In this document: piece after piece, positions 1 through 10,200 of the stretch | Position numbering within the stretch: the first letter of the stretch is position 1 | Layout of the letters: every line of letters begins with the position of its first letter | Source of the DNA: Anaerolineae bacterium | GTDB lineage: Bacteria > Chloroflexota > Anaerolineae > B4-G1 > SLSP01 | Reading direction: 5' to 3' | Length of the DNA: 16,275 bases | NCBI GenBank assembly: GCA_016934645.1 | Contig: JAFGSL010000706.1 | Coordinates: 1-16,275 of the forward strand | Translations under genes and position numbers: made by a program | The notes under the pieces: generated by a model | Databases searched by the model: none | The model's input: the letters and a program-made list of their open reading frames with translations, nothing else | Told to the model about the DNA's origin: nothing

Positions 1-101
1 AACTCGCAAAAACTCGCTCAACCCAAACTTTACCCCCACCCCAGCCTGTTTCCCTCGTTCATGGGTGGGTCTTTACTGTGGAATCCCGGTGAGATGGAGC
101 A

Positions 102-129
102 TTGACTTTCATCCTCAATCCCGTATAAT
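102..129 (+). promoter_or_regulatory. Sigma-70-type promoter of the rmd-gmd-pgm operon
   Basis: A TTGACT box at 102-107 and a perfect TATAAT at 124-129 are separated by 16 bp. Transcription would start near 136 and give a leader of about 75 nt before the rmd start codon at 211. Just downstream of the -10 box lie a short palindrome (ATGCCAGGCAT, 128-138) and a near-copy (ATGCCAGACAT, 142-152), which could be an operator. This is the best promoter match in the window. The call rests on sequence match only. Confidence 0.72.
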
Positions 130-170
130 GCCAGGCATAGAATGCCAGACATCACCTGATCAGACTGTCC

Positions 171-210
171 GACTAAAGACGACCAGACCAAAGACTGCTA
201 ACTGAAGACT
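171..210 (+). repeat. Degenerate 14-15 bp tandem repeat in the rmd leader
   Basis: Three imperfect units with the core CTRAAGAC start at 171 (GACTAAAGAC), 186 (GACCAAAGAC) and 200 (AACTGAAGAC), so the spacing is 15 and then 14 nt. They occupy the place where a Shine-Dalgarno would be expected, and no purine-rich ribosome site is evident before the ATG at 211. The 12-mer ACTGAAGACTAT at 201-212 recurs exactly at 1618-1629 in the leader of gmd. Function unknown. Confidence 0.6.
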
Positions 211-1167
211 ATGCGCATCTTAATCACTGGAGCCACCGGATTCGTGGGCACGCATCTACGGCGCTATTTCCTCACGCACACCGATTGGGACATCAGCGGT
301 ACGAGCTATCCCGATACACCACCAGCGCCGGATGATCCCCGACGCGAGGCGCTACATTTCCTGGACTTGCGTGATGCTGATGCGACCTATACGCTGCTCG
401 CCCACTCTTCACCGGATTACATCATCCACCTGGCTGCGCAGTCCCACGTCCCCACATCCTACCAGGATCCATGGGGCACGCTCGATAACAACATCCGTGG
501 GCAACTGAACCTGCTGGAAGGCTGCAAAGCGCTCAATCTCGCACCGCGCACGTTGGTCATCGGTTCCAGCGAGGAATACGGACGCGCCAGCGCCGCAGAA
601 CTCCCACTCACCGAAAATCATCCCCTGCGCCCGGAGAATCCCTACAGCGTCAGCAAGGTCGCGCAGGATATGATGGGCTACCAGTATTTTATCAGCTTCA
701 GGCTGCCCGTCATTCGCATGCGCCCTTTCAACCACGTGGGGCCAGGGCAGTCAGCGCGCTTTGTGCTGCCGGCCTTCGCCAGCCAGGTCGCTGGGATCGA
801 AGCAGGGAAGCAAGTGCCAGTGATGCGCGTGGGTAACCTTGAACCCGCTCGCGACTTCACTGACGTGCGCGATGTCGTTCGCGCTTATCACGTTGCGCTA
901 GTGCACGGGACGCCCGGCGTGGTCTACAACATTGCCTCCGGGAAGCCGCGCACGATCCAATCCCTCGTTGACCAACTGATCGCTCTGGCAACCGTTCCTA
1001 TCCGCGTGGAGATCGATCCGGAACGCTACCGGCCCGCCGACGTCCCCATCATCTATGGCAGCGCCGGAAAATTAGAACGCGATACGGACTGGAAAACTGA
1101 GATACCCTTTGAACAAACGATCCAGGATGTCCTGGATGAATGGCGACAAATTACAACAGGAGGGTAA
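211..1167 (+). CDS. rmd: GDP-4-dehydro-6-deoxy-D-mannose reductase (RMD), extended SDR family
   Basis: This 318-aa cytosolic enzyme would reduce GDP-4-keto-6-deoxy-D-mannose to GDP-D-rhamnose with NAD(P)H, directly after the GMD step. The N-terminus is a Rossmann nucleotide-binding motif, GATGFVG (residues 7-13). The SDR catalytic pair is Y145 and K149 in NPYSVSK, with an SSEEYG segment at 119-124 supplying the serine. The block RPFNHVGPGQ (171-180) is typical of RMD rather than of GDP-L-fucose synthase. Full length for the family. The start is fixed because the first strand (MRILITG) begins at once. No Shine-Dalgarno is visible. It is first in an operon with gmd and a phosphohexomutase, which supports the assignment. 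A GDP-fucose synthase or another SDR epimerase is the main alternative. Confidence 0.82.
   Translation: MRILITGATGFVGTHLRRYFLTHTDWDISGTSYPDTPPAPDDPRREALHFLDLRDADATYTLLAHSSPDYIIHLAAQSHVPTSYQDPWGTLDNNIRGQLNLLEGCKALNLAPRTLVIGSSEEYGRASAAELPLTENHPLRPENPYSVSKVAQDMMGYQYFISFRLPVIRMRPFNHVGPGQSARFVLPAFASQVAGIEAGKQVPVMRVGNLEPARDFTDVRDVVRAYHVALVHGTPGVVYNIASGKPRTIQSLVDQLIALATVPIRVEIDPERYRPADVPIIYGSAGKLERDTDWKTEIPFEQTIQDVLDEWRQITTGG
1158..1164 (+). promoter_or_regulatory. Ribosome binding site fixing the start of the small helical protein
   Basis: AGGAGGG at 1158-1164 lies 8 nt before the ATG at 1173 and overlaps the last codons of rmd. It decides the start in favour of 1173 over the in-frame ATG at 1140, which lies inside rmd and has no such site. 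Confidence 0.75.
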
Positions 1168-1172
1168 AGGGA

Positions 1173-2625
<1,453 letters not shown>

Positions 2626-2642
2626 GGAGCCAAAAAGACACT

Positions 2643-4064
2643 ATGAGTGACATCAAATTCGGTACGGACGGGTGGCGGGCGCGCATTGCGGAAGATTACA
2701 CGTTCGACAATGTGCGTCGCGCAGCCCAGGGCTTTGCCCTATACCTGAAGAACCACAACCTGGCCCAGAAAGGCGTCGTGATTGGCTACGACCAGCGTTT
2801 CCTAAGCGATTTTTTTGCTGCTTCCGCTGCCGAAGTCATAGCGGGCAACGGTGTCCACGTGTGGTTGACGAGTCACAACACTCCCACTCCGGTGATCAGC
2901 TACAGCGTCGTTGAGCGCGAGGCTGGCGGCGCGATCAATATTACCGCCAGCCACAATCCACCGTCGGATAACGGCTTCAAAGTGCGCGATCCCTTCGGCG
3001 GCGCTATAGCGCCGGATGGACTGAAGGAAATCGAAGCTGCAATTCCATCCATTGAGGATGTGAAACGTGTCAATATCGCGGATGCTGAGGCGCAGGGCTT
3101 GGTAACGCGTTGGGATCCGGATGCCGCCTACATCAAACATCTTGACAAACTCGTCGATCTGGACAAGTTGCGCAATGCAGGGTTGAAGATTCTCGTGGAG
3201 CCAATGTGGGGTAACGGCGCGGGCTGGTTCCCACGGCTCCTCGGAGGCGGTAACAACACCATCATCGAGGTACACGCCGAACGCAACCCCATCTTTCCAG
3301 AGATGCAGCGACCTGAGCCAATCCAGCCTAACATTGACGTTGCCCTCAGGCGCACGGTCGAGGTCGGAGCAGATGTGCTCCTCATTATGGACGGTGATGC
3401 TGACCGGATGGGCATCGGTGATGAGAACGGCGTCTACATCGACCAACTGCGTGCCTACGGTCTGCTGGCCTACTACCTGCTGGAAATACGCGGCTTGCGT
3501 GGCCCCATCGTCAAAACTATCTCCACGACGAAAATGCTCAACCGCTTGGGTGAAATGTACGGCGTCGACGTATACGAGACTGGCGTCGGCTTCAAATATA
3601 TCGCCCCCAAAGTGTTGGAGACGAACGCCCTCATCGGCGGGGAAGAAAGTGGCGGGTATGCCTTCCGCGGCAATGTTCCAGAGCGTGATGGTATTCTGGG
3701 CAACCTCTACTTTCTCGACTTCATGGTGCAAACGGGCAAGACACCGTCGCAACTGCTGGAAGATCTCTTCAAAAAGATGGGAAAGGGCTACTACTACAAG
3801 CGAATCGACACACGTTTCCCTGCCGAGAAACGCCCCGCAGCAAAAGCACGCCTAGAAAGCGCCAAACCCACATCTATTGCCGGCCAACCCGTCACCGATA
3901 TCGTCACCATCGACGGGTACCAGTATATCTTGGGTGGCACAGGCTGGTTGCTTATCCGTTTCTCTGGCACCGAGCCAATCATCCGCGTTTACTGTGAGCT
4001 AACTGACCCCAATATTGTGGACGCAGTCTTGGATGCCGGTCTGGAATTGGCAGGACTGAAGTAA
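2643..4064 (+). CDS. Phosphomannomutase/phosphoglucomutase (alpha-D-phosphohexomutase family)
   Basis: This 473-aa cytosolic enzyme interconverts hexose-6- and hexose-1-phosphate. It shows the four family landmarks in order: phosphoserine loop TASHNP (S103), metal loop DGDADR (250-255), sugar loop GEESGG (333-338) and phosphate loop RFSGTEP (439-445). The GEESGG form is also common in phosphoglucomutases, so sugar preference cannot be read from sequence alone. Its place as the last gene of a GDP-rhamnose operon favours mannose-6-phosphate to mannose-1-phosphate. GlmM is less likely given the context and the sugar loop. An AAGGAG at 2624-2629 overlaps the gmd stop codon, 13 nt before the ATG, which is slightly long. 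An intrinsic terminator follows about 100 bp downstream. Confidence 0.9.
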   Translation: MSDIKFGTDGWRARIAEDYTFDNVRRAAQGFALYLKNHNLAQKGVVIGYDQRFLSDFFAASAAEVIAGNGVHVWLTSHNTPTPVISYSVVEREAGGAINITASHNPPSDNGFKVRDPFGGAIAPDGLKEIEAAIPSIEDVKRVNIADAEAQGLVTRWDPDAAYIKHLDKLVDLDKLRNAGLKILVEPMWGNGAGWFPRLLGGGNNTIIEVHAERNPIFPEMQRPEPIQPNIDVALRRTVEVGADVLLIMDGDADRMGIGDENGVYIDQLRAYGLLAYYLLEIRGLRGPIVKTISTTKMLNRLGEMYGVDVYETGVGFKYIAPKVLETNALIGGEESGGYAFRGNVPERDGILGNLYFLDFMVQTGKTPSQLLEDLFKKMGKGYYYKRIDTRFPAEKRPAAKARLESAKPTSIAGQPVTDIVTIDGYQYILGGTGWLLIRFSGTEPIIRVYCELTDPNIVDAVLDAGLELAGLK

Positions 4065-4161
4065 CTTACTGATCCAGCCTTAATTTCTAAACGTTTACAT
4101 ACCTGTTGGATACCGGAACGGCTTTAGTTTTTTGACCGGATCAGTAGCCCTGTTTGATGCT

Positions 4162-4197
4162 GTCGGGCGGGATAAAAATTCCGCCCGACTTTGTTTC
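4162..4197 (+). terminator. Intrinsic terminator of the GDP-rhamnose operon
   Basis: GTCGGGCGGGAT (4162-4173) pairs with ATTCCGCCCGAC (4178-4189) over 12 positions with one G-U pair, around an AAAA loop. The T-rich run TTTGTTT follows at 4190-4196. This is a textbook Rho-independent terminator and closes the rmd-to-mutase operon. Confidence 0.88.
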
Positions 4198-4234
4198 TGG
4201 CTGGACCGAATGTTTTAACTAAACCGTAACCTGC

Positions 4235-4264
4235 TTGAAACCCCCTATCACATTCTCCTATGGT
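4235..4264 (+). promoter_or_regulatory. Possible promoter of the AlkA-like/kinase operon
   Basis: TTGAAA at 4235-4240 and TATGGT at 4259-4264 are spaced by 18 bp in an AT-richer stretch downstream of the previous terminator. A second -10 candidate, TATGCT at 4264-4269, would have a poor spacing. The leader would be about 100 nt. The match is weak and the position is the main support. Confidence 0.33.
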
Positions 4265-4374
4265 ATGCTAAATAGCAAAGTAGGGCCTCACCACGCACAT
4301 TCGCATGGTGGAAGAGAAATCAGTACACCAAACTATGGCCCTGAGGATTTCGACGCATTCGGGCTAGGGGGAAT

Positions 4375-5307
4375 ATGCACTGGACTCTAACGGTACCTGA
4401 CAGCTTTTCGCTGCCACAAATTATCCGGCGCTCGCTTAACTGCGAGCGATCTAAACTGGAACAGTTTCGGCTGCTCCTACCACCGTTCAGTGTAAATCGC
4501 ACTAAGGAGCGCCTGAACCGCGTCGAACGCCTGCAATCAGGCAATACCGTCTATCTGACCCTTTCTCAAACGTCGGCTGGGCTTATCCTGCAAACGGATG
4601 AGCGCCTGAGCGGAAAAGATACCGAGGAAGTCAGCCATAAAACCCGCCGCATGCTCCGGCTCGGAGAAAATCTGCAGCCTTTTCTGGATATCGCACGCCG
4701 CACGCCGGGCCTGGAGACGACCCTGCACAATGGCGCACACATCTTGCGCGGCGCAACATTCTTTGAAGATGTAATTAAAGCCATCATCCTTACCCAGAAA
4801 GAGAAGGCGCAGCAAGGACAGCACATTTCATGGATTGTGGATCGCTTCGGTGATCCGCTGCCCAGCAACCCCACACGCCATGCCTTCCCTACACCAGAGC
4901 AAATACTCTGGGGAGACAAGATATTGCGGGAAGCAGTTTCCCCAGCTATCACCAGGAAACTAATCCAGATCGCAGAGAAGTTCGACACGGACGTAGAGCA
5001 TATCGAGGCTTTAGCTCAGGGGGAAGGTTCTGCAGATGCACTTGCGGCTAGAATGGCGAAACTCCTCAACCTCGAACCCGAAACCCTGGGGCTAGTTATG
5101 CTCGGCTTGGGTCGCTATGATTACATCCCTGCAAAATTGTGTATGCAGTGGTACGCCCATTCATCCGATAATGGGCGTCACAGCGCCCCGCGCGACACCC
5201 ACGCAATGTTCGAACCACTACAACCCTGGGGGGGGCTGGCGTGCTGGCTCTGGGATTGGTCCAGTGCAGATACTACCGATACAAACACCCTTGCTGGAGG
5301 CGCCTAA
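4375..5307 (+). CDS. AlkA-like (HhH-GPD) DNA glycosylase homologue, probably lacking the catalytic aspartate
   Basis: The 310-aa protein resembles the 3-methyladenine/8-oxoguanine DNA glycosylase superfamily. Signs are RTPGLETTLHNG and LRGATFFEDVIKAIILTQ (109-141), a GRYDYIP segment (246-252) and a C-terminal PWGGLACWLWDW (284-295), matching the usual layout of AlkA-like proteins in Chloroflexota and Firmicutes as I recall it. In those relatives the GRYDYIP block is followed by V-D, the aspartate that attacks the base-sugar bond. Here it reads IPAK, with K254 at that place. The glycine-rich turn of the helix-hairpin-helix just before it is replaced by LNLEPET (231-237). It may bind DNA or be inactive. 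The DNA shows no obvious frameshift there. AGGGGG at 4366-4371 precedes the ATG closely. The stop overlaps the next start (TAATG), implying coupled translation with the kinase. Confidence 0.68.
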   Translation: MHWTLTVPDSFSLPQIIRRSLNCERSKLEQFRLLLPPFSVNRTKERLNRVERLQSGNTVYLTLSQTSAGLILQTDERLSGKDTEEVSHKTRRMLRLGENLQPFLDIARRTPGLETTLHNGAHILRGATFFEDVIKAIILTQKEKAQQGQHISWIVDRFGDPLPSNPTRHAFPTPEQILWGDKILREAVSPAITRKLIQIAEKFDTDVEHIEALAQGEGSADALAARMAKLLNLEPETLGLVMLGLGRYDYIPAKLCMQWYAHSSDNGRHSAPRDTHAMFEPLQPWGGLACWLWDWSSADTTDTNTLAGGA

Positions 5308-7118
5308 TGGAGAGCGTGAACATCAGCACAGCCCAAGCCAAAGAGGTTTTGACACAGTTGCGGACCGAGATCCGCCAGCAGCGCCGCACGCTCCAAAACG
5401 GCGTCTCGCTTAAGGCGCTTGATACGCAGATGCAAACCTGGGAAACGATGATCCGGCAAATCCAGACGGATATGATGCTGGAAAAAAGCGCCCGCCTCAA
5501 TATGCTCTACGATATCTCGCACTCTATCAATGCCTCGCTGGATTGGCGTCAAACCCTGCAAGCCGTGCTGGATGCCTTCATCCAGATCACCACCGCGGAG
5601 CGCGGTATGCTGCTCCTTCTTGACTCTGATGGCGAACCTCAGGTAGAGATGACGCACAGCACCTCGTACATGTTATTTACCGATGATGACATCCAATTCA
5701 GCCACAGTATCGTGCGGCAGGCACTCAAGAAGAAAAGCCCAATCCTCAGCACAAACGCGCAGATCGATCCGCGATTTGAGGGAAGCGAGAGCATTATCGC
5801 ATATGGATTGCGCGCGACGTTGTGTGTCCCGCTGATCTACAAAGGCGAAAAGCTTGGCGCGATCTACCTCGACAACCGCACACGCACTAACGTGTTCACC
5901 GAAGAGGACATGGTAAGCCTGAGCGCATTCGCCAACAACGCAGCGATTGCGATTTATAATGCACAGGAACACCAAAAAACCGATCAGGCACTCGCTGAAA
6001 AAATACGCGAACTAACCATCCTACAGGAGATGGTGCGCGATCTTAACGCCAGCCTGCACTTCAACCGGGTGATGGAGCGCAGCGCAGCCTGGGCTGTCGC
6101 TGCATCTGGCGCAGAGGCCGGCGCCATTGGTTTAATTGCGGAAGCGGGTGTTCGCTGGCTCACCAAAGACAGCAATGTCAATCCAAACAACTTGCTGGCG
6201 ATGCGCTGCATCTCCACACGCGAACCGATCATTGAGGAGCATTACCTGGTGCTCCCCCTGCTGCGCGACTCACGTCCGATCGGAGTGTTATACCTGGTCG
6301 CCGAAGAACGCTCGTTCAAGAAAAGCAAACTAGAACTGGTGATCCGTGTCACCGACAATATCGCCATCGCTGTTGAAAACGCGCGGCTCTACGAAGCCTT
6401 GCGCCAAGCCAACCTGACCAAATCCGAGTTCGTTTCGACGATGGCGCACGAGCTCCGCACGCCGATGGCGTGCGTCCTTGGATACAGCGATATGCTTAAG
6501 AACGGCATGGCCGGGACCCTCGAACCACAGCAGCAGGAATTTGTCGAAACTATCGGGCAAAGCATCAACCGTATCATCTCCATCGTCAATGATCTTTCGG
6601 ATATCTCTGAGATAGAGGCGGGACGGTTACGCCTCACTCTGCGCGCGGTCGATTTTAATGCAACGGTTGACGAGATCGCGAAGAACCTACACAAAGAGGT
6701 GGAGAAAAAACACCTGCAGTACAGATGTGAGTCATGGGACGAACTGCCGCAGGCCTACGCCGATCACGAGCGGTTGCGGCAAATCCTGAAGATTCTTCTG
6801 CGGAACGCGATTCAATACACGCCCGATGAGGGTGTAATCATGGTCAAAGCCTGGCTCTCCGCTGATGAACCCGATTTCATTCGCTGCGAGGTAAGCGATA
6901 CCGGGATCGGCATTAGCCCGGAGAATCAACTCCGCCTCTTTACCAAATTTTTCCGCGTTGTCGATCCCGCTGCTGAAGAGCAAAATGGGACAGGACTCGG
7001 AATGGCCATCGCCAAAAATCTGGTGGAAATGCATGGTGGGCGGATCTGGCTGGAGAGCGCACCCGGCAAAGGCAGCACCTTTTTCTTCACCATACCCATC
7101 GCTATGCCGGGTCTATAG
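5307..7118 (+). CDS. Soluble sensor histidine kinase (coiled coil-GAF-GAF-HisKA-HATPase)
   Basis: This 603-aa cytosolic two-component kinase has no membrane segment. A helical N-terminus (1-75) is followed by a GAF domain (about 80-217), a second shorter GAF-like domain (about 240-358), a HisKA dimerisation domain with phospho-acceptor H381 in MAHELRTP, and a HATPase domain. The ATPase boxes are complete: N box around N500 (LLRNAIQYTP), G1 DTGIGI (531-536), F box LFTKFF (544-549) and G2 GTGLGMAI (561-568), so it should be active. The start at 5307 is chosen because GGAGG at 5296-5300 lies 6 nt upstream and the ATG overlaps the preceding stop (TAATG). An upstream in-frame ATG at 5241 lies inside the previous gene. 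No response regulator is adjacent. The signal is unknown; GAF domains bind small molecules, nucleotides or cofactors. Confidence 0.9.
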   Translation: MESVNISTAQAKEVLTQLRTEIRQQRRTLQNGVSLKALDTQMQTWETMIRQIQTDMMLEKSARLNMLYDISHSINASLDWRQTLQAVLDAFIQITTAERGMLLLLDSDGEPQVEMTHSTSYMLFTDDDIQFSHSIVRQALKKKSPILSTNAQIDPRFEGSESIIAYGLRATLCVPLIYKGEKLGAIYLDNRTRTNVFTEEDMVSLSAFANNAAIAIYNAQEHQKTDQALAEKIRELTILQEMVRDLNASLHFNRVMERSAAWAVAASGAEAGAIGLIAEAGVRWLTKDSNVNPNNLLAMRCISTREPIIEEHYLVLPLLRDSRPIGVLYLVAEERSFKKSKLELVIRVTDNIAIAVENARLYEALRQANLTKSEFVSTMAHELRTPMACVLGYSDMLKNGMAGTLEPQQQEFVETIGQSINRIISIVNDLSDISEIEAGRLRLTLRAVDFNATVDEIAKNLHKEVEKKHLQYRCESWDELPQAYADHERLRQILKILLRNAIQYTPDEGVIMVKAWLSADEPDFIRCEVSDTGIGISPENQLRLFTKFFRVVDPAAEEQNGTGLGMAIAKNLVEMHGGRIWLESAPGKGSTFFFTIPIAMPGL

Positions 7119-7182
7119 AAAACGGTTTGAAAATGGCTGTTAAATCATGTCCACTTCGCGTGTGCATGATTCCTCCTCGCTA

Positions 7183-7234
7183 CCCTCTCACGGGCTTGTC
7201 AGTGTGCCACAAGTCCGTGAGAGGGGTTATTTTT
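7183..7234 (+). terminator. Strong hairpin terminator between converging genes
   Basis: CCCTCTCACGGGCTTGT (7183-7199) pairs with ACAAGTCCGTGAGAGGG (7209-7225) over 17 positions with one G-U pair and a 9-nt loop, followed by GTTATTTTT. It ends the AlkA-like/kinase operon on the plus strand. It also lies directly past the stop codon of the converging amidase gene (7227), but that side has no T run, so minus-strand termination would be weaker. Confidence 0.85.
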
Positions 7235-10200
7235 CATATTGATGCATCACCAATGGAAGGAAAACCTGCTTCACTTCCGCCTCAAAGACAGCAGCATCGC
7301 TCCATGGACCGGCATTGCCTGCCGCATCGATCGCCCGCACGCGCCAAGTGTAAACGCCGGTCGGTAACGTCGTCGTGAATGTCGTTGTAGGTATGTTGTA
7401 GATACGCACGGCAGCGCTCGCGTGAGCGATGACTTCCAGTTGATAGCCTAACGACGAGCCCACATCCTCAGGCGCGGACCACTGGAAAACAAGCGATGGC
7501 GTCCGCAAGAAGACACCGCCCGTGGGCGTGATCAGCGTCGGTGTGAGTGGCGGGGTGATATCGTATGTGAAGGTTGCGGTGGCAGGCGTGGGATCAAGCC
7601 ACACGCTACCATCACGCGTGCTTGCAGCGCGCGCCTGCACGGTATAGTCGCCCTCTTCGATAGGCGTGGGGAGCAGATAACTCCACGGCGATGCTCCCGT
7701 TGCCGTCAGCCACGTTGCTGCGCCCCAATCCACGCCGGTCCAGAAAGCATCATCACTCATCCGCTGTACCTGCACCGACACTCCCGTCAGTTCCCAGGCA
7801 AACGCTGAACCGGTAAAGGCGGGTGTCACACTATACGCACCACCTGCTTGAGGCATCGTGATTGTTGTGTTGGGCGTCAGGCAGGCGGAGAGGTATTCCA
7901 ACGCGCGCGTCATCACCGCGCTACGTGACGGTTGCGGCACTGCCTCGAGCGGGAATCCGAGGACAAGCAGCCGCTGGCAACCTTCCGCGTACTGGATCGC
8001 TGCTGTTCCCCCTGCCCCGCCAGCGTAACTGAGCGCCGACATTGCGCCGTTCAACGGCGTGAGCACATCCGGTGCATCGACGACGTAGACGTCTGGTGCA
8101 TCGAACGTGAGTGGCCCCAGACCCGCAAACGCGCCACCAGCCACCGGCTGGACGGTGGATGTCCCGGCGTCACTGACGACGTATCTGGCATGCAGCACAT
8201 CTTGCAAAAAGGCAGGCGCGCGCGCCATAGCGTCAAGGTCCCAGGCTAGGTAGGACCCGCTGATGAGCAATGCGCGGCCACTATTGAGAAACGCTGTCAA
8301 CGCGGCACGCTCGGCAGTGTCCAGCGTGCCGTCAACGAGCATAGCTTCCTCGCCTAGCAGCCAATCGACGAGTAGCGTATCCTGCAATGATACCAGACCG
8401 TCGCGCACCGCTTCGTTGCTGGCGCTGTTCCAGGCGTAATCCACGGGCACAGCTTCACCGTGATGCACCACGTAATCCCGGTTATTCATCTGGTCGACCC
8501 ACATGCGCGCGTTCGGCCCCTCCACTGGATCGTACTGGATGACGATTTCGTCAGCGTGGAGACGATCGAATCCATTGACGATCAACAGCAGCGGATGGTC
8601 GCCCACGCGCGCACCCAAGACCTCTGTGGGGAAGGATTCACCGCCATTGTTGGTCGCCGTCACGCGGACGTGAAGCGTCTGCCCTGCTGCTAGTCCCGTC
8701 AACGTGGTCGACGTCCCTGCAACCGCAACCGGCGCGCCCCATGCAAAACCGTCCGTGCTGGTGTAGACGCGATAGCCGGTCGCAGCCTCACCGCGCAGTC
8801 CCATGCCATCCATGAGTGAAGGCTGCCACGCCACGCGCACCGTACCGCTGCCAAGGTTCTGCACATACAGATGTGTTGGCGGCTCCGGTAGTGTGATCAA
8901 ATCCACGCTATCGCGTTGCTCGAAGTAATGAACGATCCCCTGATAGACAGCGCGCGCCGCCAACTGGTTGAACCGCGGATCTTTGAGCGCCTGCGCGTCC
9001 TCCGGGTTGTCGTGGAACGCGAACTCCAACAGAACGCCGGGCATCCGTGTCGCGGGATCCTCATCCCACAGCATCCGTAATTCGCCCAGGTCCGCCTGGC
9101 GCTGCCCGCGATCCACCCACGCAGCATCCCATCCCACACGAATGTCGTGGAGCAGTTCCGTATGAATGGCGTTTTGCAGTTCCGGACTGCCAAGCGTGCG
9201 CGTCAAGGTATCCTCGTTGTGGATGTAGGACTCTGTGCCCCGCGTCGTACCAGTGTAACCATTGGTGTGCCACGAAATGTAGAGTGCGTCCTCGCTGCTT
9301 CCCGCGTGATTCCAACGCGCGAACATCGGACGCGCGGTCACATCGTTGAAACCTTCCCAATCATCGTAATTCAGCCCCATCCACTGGCTATAGTAAAAGG
9401 TTGCCGTTTCCCACCAGGGACGTTGCGCCGGGAAAGTCGCGTCGGTCACGATGCCGTCCAAGCTGTCGAAACTGCCACTACCTAGACGCAACGCATCAGC
9501 GATTACTACCGTTTCATCGCTTGCTGACACGTTATCCAGCGTCACCGTCGCTGTGCCCGCGTAGAAAGGGAACGTTCCCAGATAACGCCACGTCTGCTGG
9601 CGGATACGCTGGTCGAGCCACATGTCGGTCATTCCGCCTGCATGGGAGATGGTGTAATGCGCGTCGGGTGCGCGGTTTACACCGGGAAAGACCCACGCAT
9701 AGAGCGCGTAGGTCCCCTGGCTCGGGACAGCGATCTGCCAGGAAGCCCTCGCCGTGGGCGTACCCTCTACCGTGGAAGCAAAGCGATACGTCCCGCCAGC
9801 ATAACCGGTTAGTACCGAAGTAGCCCATATCCCCGTCTCGATGTAGCCAGGCGCGCCCTGATCATTGTCCACGACGACACGAGTTGTGTTCCAATCCCGC
9901 TCGCGCACTGGGATAACCGTCGCACCGGCGTTCTCAAGGTAGGGGATCAAATATTGTCCGACGGCTTCGGCGTTGTTGTGATCCTCGATTATTCCCTCAG
10001 CGACGCCACGCTGTGGACGCCACGCCTCCGATCCGTAACTCCACTGCCAGCCGTGCCCCGCACTAACGTAGACCGTCTTCCCTGCCAGACTGCGCGTAAA
10101 CGAAGTTGCAGGGAACGCAGTAGCGCCGTCAACGGCAGGGATTTGCGTCGACACGGGGGTTTGAGCCACAGCACTAGGCAGAAAACTCGAGAGTGCCCGG

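Larger units (their letters stand above)
4065..4374. other. 310-bp intergenic region between the mutase and the AlkA-like gene
   Basis: No gene is apparent. The region holds a 9-bp inverted repeat TACTGATCC (4067-4075) / GGATCAGTA (4138-4146) with a 62-nt interior that contains a T6 run. After it come the intrinsic terminator at 4162-4197 and a weak promoter candidate at 4235-4264. The stretch 4265-4365 shows nothing else recognisable and would be the leader of the next operon. Confidence 0.6.

Noticed and set aside
1..100. A coding end or RNA gene in the first 100 bases
   Set aside because: No open frame, hairpin or RNA-like pattern could be supported; only a short AACTCGC direct repeat is visible.
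2802..3752. A 316-codon open frame on the minus strand inside the mutase gene
   Set aside because: It is fully antisense to a clearly conserved phosphohexomutase. No ribosome site or recognisable domain is seen, and GC-rich codon use explains the open frame.
5241..5306. Upstream in-frame start for the first kinase
   Set aside because: It lies within the AlkA-like gene. The ATG at 5307 has a GGAGG site and a TAATG overlap.
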